The notes beneath the pieces are model-generated. The model had not been told where the DNA came from. It saw only the letters and a list, made by a program, of their open reading frames with translations, and ran no database searches. From the NCBI GenBank assembly GCA_964458015.1, contig CAYWGR010000033.1:1-36529 (forward strand): a DNA stretch of 36,529 nucleotides, written 5' to 3'. The position numbers were made by a program, and so were the translations under genes. This document shows, piece after piece, positions 31,801-36,529 of the stretch (the stretch's first letter is position 1; each line of letters opens with the position of its first letter). Source of the stretch: CAYWGR01 sp964458015 (GTDB lineage Bacteria > Planctomycetota > Planctomycetia > Pirellulales > Thermoguttaceae).

Positions 31801-32307
31801 CTACGGCACACCAACCACAAGAGGGGGCGTCTGTTTCTGAGCCCCCGCCGGCTTGCTCTTCGCCAGCTCCCATTGAAGTGCTAATTTTGCCAGAAAATCC
31901 ACGCGATGGATCGGTTTCGACAGAAAATCGTCAAAACCGGCCTCAATGCATAGATTCCGGTCGGTCGAAGTAGCCCGGGCCGTTAAAGCGACGATCGGAC
32001 TGGTAAACCCCTCGGAACGAAGAATCTTCAACGCCTCTAATCCATTGAGAACCGGCATTTGCAGATCCATGATGATCAAATCGAAAGGCGACCCATCATT
32101 CCGGGCGGCACATGCCGAATCGACGCCTTCTCGACCATTCTCGGCAATGGTCACTTCCGCGCCCGCTTTTCGCAGAATGATCGCCAGCAAAGGCTGGTGA
32201 TCTCGGTCATCTTCGACCAGAAGGACGCGGCAATTCGATAATTGTCCGGGGGGCGCGGACAAAGAAGCTGAATAGGATTCCATGACAGCCAACAAATCAT
32301 TCCGCAT
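31801..32307 (-). CDS. Single-domain response regulator (CheY-like receiver)
   Basis: A 168-residue protein with one receiver domain at about residues 27-145. The acidic pair is in VEDDRD (32-36), the phosphate-accepting Asp81 is in LIIMDLQMP, and Lys131 is in FLSKP. No output domain is present, so it may act by protein contact or phosphate relay. The start is uncertain between 32307 and 32283; neither has a good ribosome site. It ends 37 bases upstream of glcD on the same strand and could be cotranscribed with it. Confidence 0.9.
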   Translation of the reverse strand: MRNDLLAVMESYSASLSAPPGQLSNCRVLLVEDDRDHQPLLAIILRKAGAEVTIAENGREGVDSACAARNDGSPFDLIIMDLQMPVLNGLEALKILRSEGFTSPIVALTARATSTDRNLCIEAGFDDFLSKPIHRVDFLAKLALQWELAKSKPAGAQKQTPPLVVGVP

Positions 32308-32627
32308 ATTAGCTTATGGCCTTGCCCCTAGCCATTCATCGCTAATGCACGATAGTCCATGATTGGGTTATTATTGATACCGACGTTGCCAATGATCCTT
32401 GTTCCATCGCCAATACGATTGTTCCAGCCGAGTTTGCTGGTCTATCGGGTGCGAAAAGGATCATTGGCAATGCAGGGACTCAACAGGTGGGAAATTCCTC
32501 ACAAACAATCAATCATTGCCTTTGCCCAAGCTCCCGTCAGAAACCTCTCTTTGTTCCAAAAATCAAAGCTTCCAATGGAGCAGCAGGGGTACAATATACA
32601 ACACCTAGGCGGGGAGCGACAATAGAT
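32308..32627. other. Intergenic region with nested inverted repeat
   Basis: These 320 bp lie between two minus-strand regulator genes. The plus-strand frames in it have no ribosome site or family pattern. The clear feature is a nested palindrome at 32386-32470. Confidence 0.5.
32386..32470. repeat. Nested inverted repeat, 15-bp perfect outer arms
   Basis: Outer arms TTGCCAATGATCCTT (32386-32400) and AAGGATCATTGGCAA (32456-32470) are perfect complements. The 55-base interior contains CGAT/ATCG and CCAGC/GCTGG pairs, which nest to give a three-level stem. No T-run flanks it. It could be a structured RNA, a protein-binding site, or a small mobile-element remnant. Only one copy is in the window. 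Confidence 0.65.
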
Positions 32628-33275
32628 TCAGAGGGAATTACCTACGGGGGTCTGTGGTTTTCCGTAGTGCGGATCCGCAATCAAGGTTAGTCGGATCAAT
32701 TCCGCAAGCGAATCCGCCTTCATCTTGCGCATCAACTTGGCGCGGCGCACTTCGATGGTTCGCACGCTCAAATTCAGCTCGCTCGCGATGATTTTGTTCG
32801 ATTTGCCGTCGATCAACAACCGCAAAACATCATGCTCGCCCGGGGTCAAACGCTGCATCCGATGCAGAAGTTTAGCGCGCAGCGCCAGATGCTGCCGATG
32901 GATCGAGTCCCACTTCAACCCTTCTTGAATCGCTTCCCAAAGCTGCTGATCGCGGCACGGTTTTTCCAAGAAATTCAGCGCGCCGGCCTTCATGGCTCGC
33001 ACTACCATCGGCACATCGCCATAGGCCGACATCACGATGGCCGGCAAATGCACCTCATCGCGACCAAGCTGTTCGAGCAACTCCAAACCGCTGATGCCCG
33101 GCATTCGGACGTCCAGCAACACGCAACCCGATCGCGACGGGTCGAAGGAATCCAAAAAATGCTGGGCCGAATCGTGCGGCTCCGCATGTAAATGCATCGA
33201 CCGTATCAGCACCGACAAGGACTGCCGGACGGCAGGGTCGTCGTCAATAATAAAAACCGTAGGTTCAGCTTCCAT
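32628..33275 (-). CDS. FixJ-family response regulator (receiver plus LuxR-type HTH)
   Basis: A 215-residue protein. The receiver has IDDDP (10-14), phosphate-accepting Asp55 in VLLDVRMPG, and Lys105 in FLEKP. A LuxR-type helix-turn-helix follows at about 143-200 (LTPGEHDVLRLLIDGKSNKIIASELNLSVRTI, read in parts), typical of FixJ/TtrR/TodT proteins. ATG 33275 (MEAEPTVFIIDDD) has GGAGAA 9 bases upstream; the frame is open to 33449 but that part overlaps the kinase. The start overlaps the end of the kinase gene by 11 bases, so the two are a translationally coupled pair. Confidence 0.95.
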   Translation of the reverse strand: MEAEPTVFIIDDDPAVRQSLSVLIRSMHLHAEPHDSAQHFLDSFDPSRSGCVLLDVRMPGISGLELLEQLGRDEVHLPAIVMSAYGDVPMVVRAMKAGALNFLEKPCRDQQLWEAIQEGLKWDSIHRQHLALRAKLLHRMQRLTPGEHDVLRLLIDGKSNKIIASELNLSVRTIEVRRAKLMRKMKADSLAELIRLTLIADPHYGKPQTPVGNSL

Positions 33276-34581
33276 GATTTCGTTCTCCAAAGTCGATCGG
33301 CAAGGTGAAATGGAAGGTACTGCCCCGATCCGCGTTGGGAGTAACCCAAATTGTTCCCCTGTGTTTTTCCACAATCGATTGGCAAATGGGCAACCCCATG
33401 CCCATGCCGTGGGTCTTGGTGGTGAAGAACCGCTCGAAAACATGTTCAATCACTCCGGGCGGAACGCCCGTCCCAAGATCATGCACCTCGACGGCAACGC
33501 TCCCCTGGCCGTCCGAGATCGTCCGAATCGTCAACTGTCGATATTCCGGTTCGCAGTCCCGCATGGCATCCATCGCATTACGCATCAGATTCACCAGCAC
33601 CTGCTCCAATTGCACGCGATCCCCAACCACCGGCGGCAGCGACTTCGCCAAATCCAGCCGCATCTCGATGCCCGTCAATCGCGCCGGAATACTTAACAAT
33701 TTCGCTACATCGTGGATCGTCGCATTGAGATCCAATAGCGTTTGCAGAGGCTGCGCCTTCATGACGAAACGCCGTAAACGGCGAATGATATCCGCGGCGC
33801 GGTCGGCCTGCTCGCTGATTTGCTGAAGCGATCCCAGTAGATCTTCCCGGTCCTCGGCCCGATCCGAAGCCAATAATCGCTTGCAGGCATGGGCGTAACT
33901 CGAAACGGCGCTCAACGGCTGATTCAACTCGTGCGTCAGCTCCACCACCATCTCGCCGACCGTATTTAACCGCATCACGTGGGCCAATTCGTTCAAATGC
34001 TGTTGCACCCGCTCCTCGGCCCGGCGACGCTCTTCCATCTCCATGCGCAATTGACGATTCGCCCTGGCCAACTCCTCGGTGCGCTGCTGGATGCGCTGCT
34101 CCAACTCCTCATGCGCTTCGTTCAACCGCATTTCGGACTGAATAAGCCGCCGCGCCTGGCGGTCGCGCTCGATCGCGCGATCGACCACCGGAAGCAACAT
34201 CTTCATGAACGATGCGCCCTTGACCAAATAGTCGTAGGCGCCGCGTTTCATCATCTTGACGGCCACGCTCTCGTTGCCGTTGCCCGTTGCCACGACAAAC
34301 GGCACACGCCGCCCTTGTGCTTGAATCTTCTCGACAAGCTCGTCGCCGCACATGTCGGGCAAGCCGTAGTCCAACAAAATCAGACTAGGTGAATCCTGCC
34401 GGAGCCACTCGAGCGCGGCGGCTCCGTTTGGCGCCCCCACCGTCTGATGGCCGTTGGCCGCCAGACGCATTTCGATCAACTCTCGCAGGGCGGGATCGTC
34501 CTCCACTACTAAAATGGGACCGCGATCCTCATCCCCTGCCGAAAAGCTCGCCGAGCTGATTCGCTGTTTGGAAACCGACAT
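33265..34581 (-). CDS. Hybrid sensor kinase: N-terminal receiver plus FixL-like histidine kinase
   Basis: A 438-residue protein with inverted hybrid layout. An N-terminal receiver (about 22-140; Asp71 in LILLDYGLP, Lys121 in YLVKG) is followed by a coiled coil (about 140-200) and a histidine kinase. The phospho-site His217 is in VVELTHELNQPLSAVSSY, with N-box LVNLMRNAMDAM, DLGTGVP and a GMGMGLP G-box. There is no membrane segment and no PAS domain, so the input must come through the receiver. The HELNQPL H-box is typical of FixL/TtrS-type kinases that pair with FixJ-type regulators, as here. ATG 34581 is preferred to GTG 34599. Confidence 0.93.
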   Translation of the reverse strand: MSVSKQRISSASFSAGDEDRGPILVVEDDPALRELIEMRLAANGHQTVGAPNGAAALEWLRQDSPSLILLDYGLPDMCGDELVEKIQAQGRRVPFVVATGNGNESVAVKMMKRGAYDYLVKGASFMKMLLPVVDRAIERDRQARRLIQSEMRLNEAHEELEQRIQQRTEELARANRQLRMEMEERRRAEERVQQHLNELAHVMRLNTVGEMVVELTHELNQPLSAVSSYAHACKRLLASDRAEDREDLLGSLQQISEQADRAADIIRRLRRFVMKAQPLQTLLDLNATIHDVAKLLSIPARLTGIEMRLDLAKSLPPVVGDRVQLEQVLVNLMRNAMDAMRDCEPEYRQLTIRTISDGQGSVAVEVHDLGTGVPPGVIEHVFERFFTTKTHGMGMGLPICQSIVEKHRGTIWVTPNADRGSTFHFTLPIDFGERNHGS

Positions 34582-34641
34582 GGTTACATACTTTCGCACA
34601 CCAGCTCCGAGTTGTTCCCGCCCCGGCAGAACATCAGAGAG

Positions 34642-34714
<73 letters not shown>

Positions 34715-34919
34715 GCCGCAAGCCCATACTGCACAAGAACTTGCGTCATTCGTTCAATTATTCAAAGGATACGGGCGCAGTCTCCTCCATATTCTGACAA
34801 CGGCATTGTAAACTCACGACACGGAAAGAGCAACACAGATAAATCACATTGGCCTAGTAATGCTTAGCCGGCAGGAGGGTATCCAAAGCAATCAAAAGGC
34901 CTCGCGTCTCGATATGTTT

Positions 34920-35399
34920 TCAAGAATAACGCCATTGCCGGGTACTCAACCAGATAAAACCAAGCAAACAAAACAGGACGGATAATAGGTAGGTACTCAA
35001 GCAGGATGCCGCTAAAAAACTACGTAGGTATTCTCCTCTGGAACCAAGCTCCTGCGAGCCAAGGATTACCATGATAATCGCCGTTGCCGGGTAAAGCAGA
35101 ACCATCCATTTTCGGATCCGGAGTATGTCTTGAATCAATCCGACCAACGCCATTGCCAAAATGCCGCCAATAGAGTTGAGCAAAATGAACAGAAAAGCAG
35201 AATTCAAAATCATCCCAACAAATCCCAACCACCAACCTACCCAACCACTTGTATAGAAAAACAAAGCCCGTTCATCGCCAATGTTCCAAAATGCCGTCCA
35301 GACGCCTAACATTGTGATAAACCACAAGGCTGGCAGCACAAAGACATGAAACAACTCGAATTCATATGTTTCAACATGAGTATTAGGAACTTTGGCCAT
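34920..35399 (-). CDS. Hypothetical membrane protein, 159 residues
   Basis: I do not recognise the family. The protein has about four hydrophobic segments (about residues 17-38, 52-80, 97-115, 128-150) with short charged loops, and its N-terminal 15 residues are polar. It would sit in the inner membrane with both ends probably on one side. No strong ribosome site precedes ATG 35399. It is AT-richer than the flanking genes and lies next to a tRNA gene, so it might be acquired. There is no partner gene on the same strand. Confidence 0.6.
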   Translation of the reverse strand: MAKVPNTHVETYEFELFHVFVLPALWFITMLGVWTAFWNIGDERALFFYTSGWVGWWLGFVGMILNSAFLFILLNSIGGILAMALVGLIQDILRIRKWMVLLYPATAIIMVILGSQELGSRGEYLRSFLAASCLSTYLLSVLFCLLGFIWLSTRQWRYS

Positions 35400-35536
35400 G
35401 ATATTTCAGCAGTTTGTCACATTCTTAGGCGAGAGAACATGGCTTATGCAACATCTTTCTTCCGTAATGGAAAAATAGGAACTTTAACGAAACGACGCCA
35501 TTTCCAAAACAATCCCTCCCCGGCACGTTTTCCACG

Positions 35537-35587
35537 CTAGCCCCTATCCTAATCCCTAATCCCTAATCCCTTGCCCCTAACCTCTCC
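35537..35587. repeat. Heptamer repeats CTAATCC / CTAGCCC upstream of tyrA
   Basis: About seven imperfect 7-bp units, including three TAATCCC in a row at 35550-35570, lie between the membrane orphan and the tyrA promoter. This is the same family as the array at 30292. Confidence 0.8.
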
Positions 35588-35597
35588 CCGCCCCCCA

Positions 35598-35625
35598 CTC
35601 ACAACCGGCGATGATTTGGTACAAT
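35598..35625 (+). promoter_or_regulatory. Candidate promoter of tyrA
   Basis: TACAAT (35620-35625, 5 of 6) is preceded by TG at the extended -10 position. CTCACA (35598-35603, 4 of 6) lies 16 bases upstream. The leader would be about 22 bases. Confidence 0.42.
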
Positions 35626-35653
35626 GCTTTGCTTCGCACACAGGAACTCAACC

Positions 35654-36499
35654 ATGAAACAGTGGGATACAGTCGCCATCGTGGGGGTAGGGCTCATCGG
35701 GGGCTCGATCGGCTTGGCCCTGCGCCAGCGAAATCTGGCCAAAAATGTCATCGGAATCGGCCGGCGACAGGCCAGTTTGCGAATCGCCCGACGAGTCGAG
35801 GCCGTTACCCATACCACGATCGATCTGACCAAGGGCGTTGCCGAGGCCGAATTGGTCATCGTTTGCACCCCGGTCGGCCGAATCGTCGATCATGTGCGAC
35901 AAGCCGCGCAACATTGTCCCGAGCGAATTTTGATTACCGATGCCGGCAGCGTCAAACATCCGATTGTTGCGGCCCTGGATAACAATGTTCCTCGCGGTTG
36001 CCGTTTCCTGGGCAGTCATCCCCTGGCAGGCAGCGAAAAAACCGGGGCCACCTATGCCTCGGCCGACCTGTTCGAGGGCCGCGTCGCCATCCTTACGCCC
36101 ACGGTCAACACCCGGGCCGAAGATTTCGATCTCTTAGAGCAATTCTGGCAATCGCTCGGTTCGCTGGTCGTCCAAATGTCGCCCGAGGAACACGACCAAG
36201 CGCTGGCCCTGACCAGTCATCTGCCCCATGTGGCCGCCGCCGCGCTGACGCTGACCATGCCCGAAAAATTCTATCGTCTGACCGGCTCCGGCCTGTTGGA
36301 TACCACGCGTATCGCCTCGGGCGATCCCGAACTATGGAGGCAGATCCTCGTACTCAATCGCGAGAATATCCTCCGCGCCCTCGAACAATACGGCTCGAAT
36401 CTCGCCTCGCTCCATGCCGCGCTCCGCGACAATAACCTCGAAGAAATCACCCGCTTTTTAACTCAGGCAAAGAAGAATCGCGATGCTTTGGGAAGTTGA
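35654..36499 (+). CDS. tyrA: Prephenate / arogenate dehydrogenase TyrA
   Basis: A 281-residue NAD(P)-dependent dehydrogenase of tyrosine synthesis. The Rossmann motif is VGVGLIGGSIGLAL (near 10-23), ITDAGSVK (near 97), GSHPLAGSEKTGATYA (near 120) and the C-terminal helical domain has TSHLPHVAAAAL with the catalytic-type His. AGGAA lies 8 bases before ATG 35654; the frame is open to 35624 but that start lies on the -10 element. No chorismate mutase or ACT domain is attached. The gene overlaps the next start by 17 bases. Confidence 0.94.
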   Translation: MKQWDTVAIVGVGLIGGSIGLALRQRNLAKNVIGIGRRQASLRIARRVEAVTHTTIDLTKGVAEAELVIVCTPVGRIVDHVRQAAQHCPERILITDAGSVKHPIVAALDNNVPRGCRFLGSHPLAGSEKTGATYASADLFEGRVAILTPTVNTRAEDFDLLEQFWQSLGSLVVQMSPEEHDQALALTSHLPHVAAAALTLTMPEKFYRLTGSGLLDTTRIASGDPELWRQILVLNRENILRALEQYGSNLASLHAALRDNNLEEITRFLTQAKKNRDALGS

Positions 36500-36529
36500 T
36501 ATCTACGCCGCCGCCGGACAACCGGATCT
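36483..36529 (+). CDS. Start of a probable PurL-type phosphoribosylformylglycinamidine synthase (partial)
   Basis: Only 15 codons are visible before the window ends. They read MLWEVDIYAAAGQPD. This resembles, from memory, the N-terminus of planctomycete PurL proteins. The ATG lies inside the end of tyrA in another frame (17-base overlap), so the two genes may be coupled. Too short to be sure. Confidence 0.45.
   Translation, partial: MLWEVDIYAAAGQPD

Overview
The window reads as a piece of a planctomycete chromosome, most likely a member of the Pirellulales. This is inferred from gene content, from protein style (a large VWA/TPR/secretin-N-like protein with a Gly-Met-rich linker, a Tat-exported BNR-type protein, many secreted proteins of unknown role), and from intergenic 'GTCAGTGG' and 'TAATCCC' style repeats. 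Base composition is moderately GC-rich. No rRNA, phage, IS transposase or CRISPR array is visible. One tRNA-Arg(CCU) is present.

Layout. 1-3882 (minus) is the 5' part of a giant exported VWA protein. 4626-7006 holds an HtrA/DegP-like protease, a small Cys-rich orphan and a ParD/ParE toxin-antitoxin pair. 7099-8903 carries a zinc alcohol dehydrogenase and an exported peroxiredoxin. 8904-10005 has no confident gene and is packed with several repeat families. 10006-17726 (minus) carries ligA, a cupin, murD and a very large secreted protein that may be a glycoside hydrolase. A compact candidate small RNA with its own promoter and terminator lies between the cupin and murD. 18225-24467 (plus) carries uvrA, an AAA ATPase, a TOPRIM-like protein and a ThiF/MoeB-type E1 enzyme; the last three genes overlap one another. 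24524-26197 (minus) is a Tat-exported BNR/sialidase-like protein with an L-rhamnose-mutarotase-family protein. 26367-27759 has a Ser/Thr kinase and a RelE-type toxin-antitoxin pair. 27819-31763 (minus) is a three-gene glycolate oxidase set (glcD-glcE-glcF). 31801-34581 (minus) contains a single-domain response regulator and a FixL/FixJ-like two-component pair. After the tRNA and a membrane orphan, tyrA and the first codons of a probable purine-synthesis gene close the window.

Most notable observations. (1) murD and uvrA, two housekeeping genes, each carry about 105-112 extra in-frame codons made of the same low-complexity repeats that fill nearby intergenic DNA. In uvrA these form three 69-bp units, giving a 23-residue tandem peptide repeat. 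A 44-bp block is shared, with one mismatch, between the murD insert and the intergenic repeat at 8921. (2) A promoter, two-hairpin RNA and terminator unit at 12723-12871 looks like an undescribed small RNA. (3) An ATPase/TOPRIM-like pair wedged between uvrA and thiF resembles the architecture of PARIS, AbiL or OLD-type defence systems. (4) A palindrome sits inside the parDE promoter and overlaps a divergent adh promoter.

All functional calls come from reading motifs and domain order by eye; no database search was possible. Promoter calls are motif matches only.
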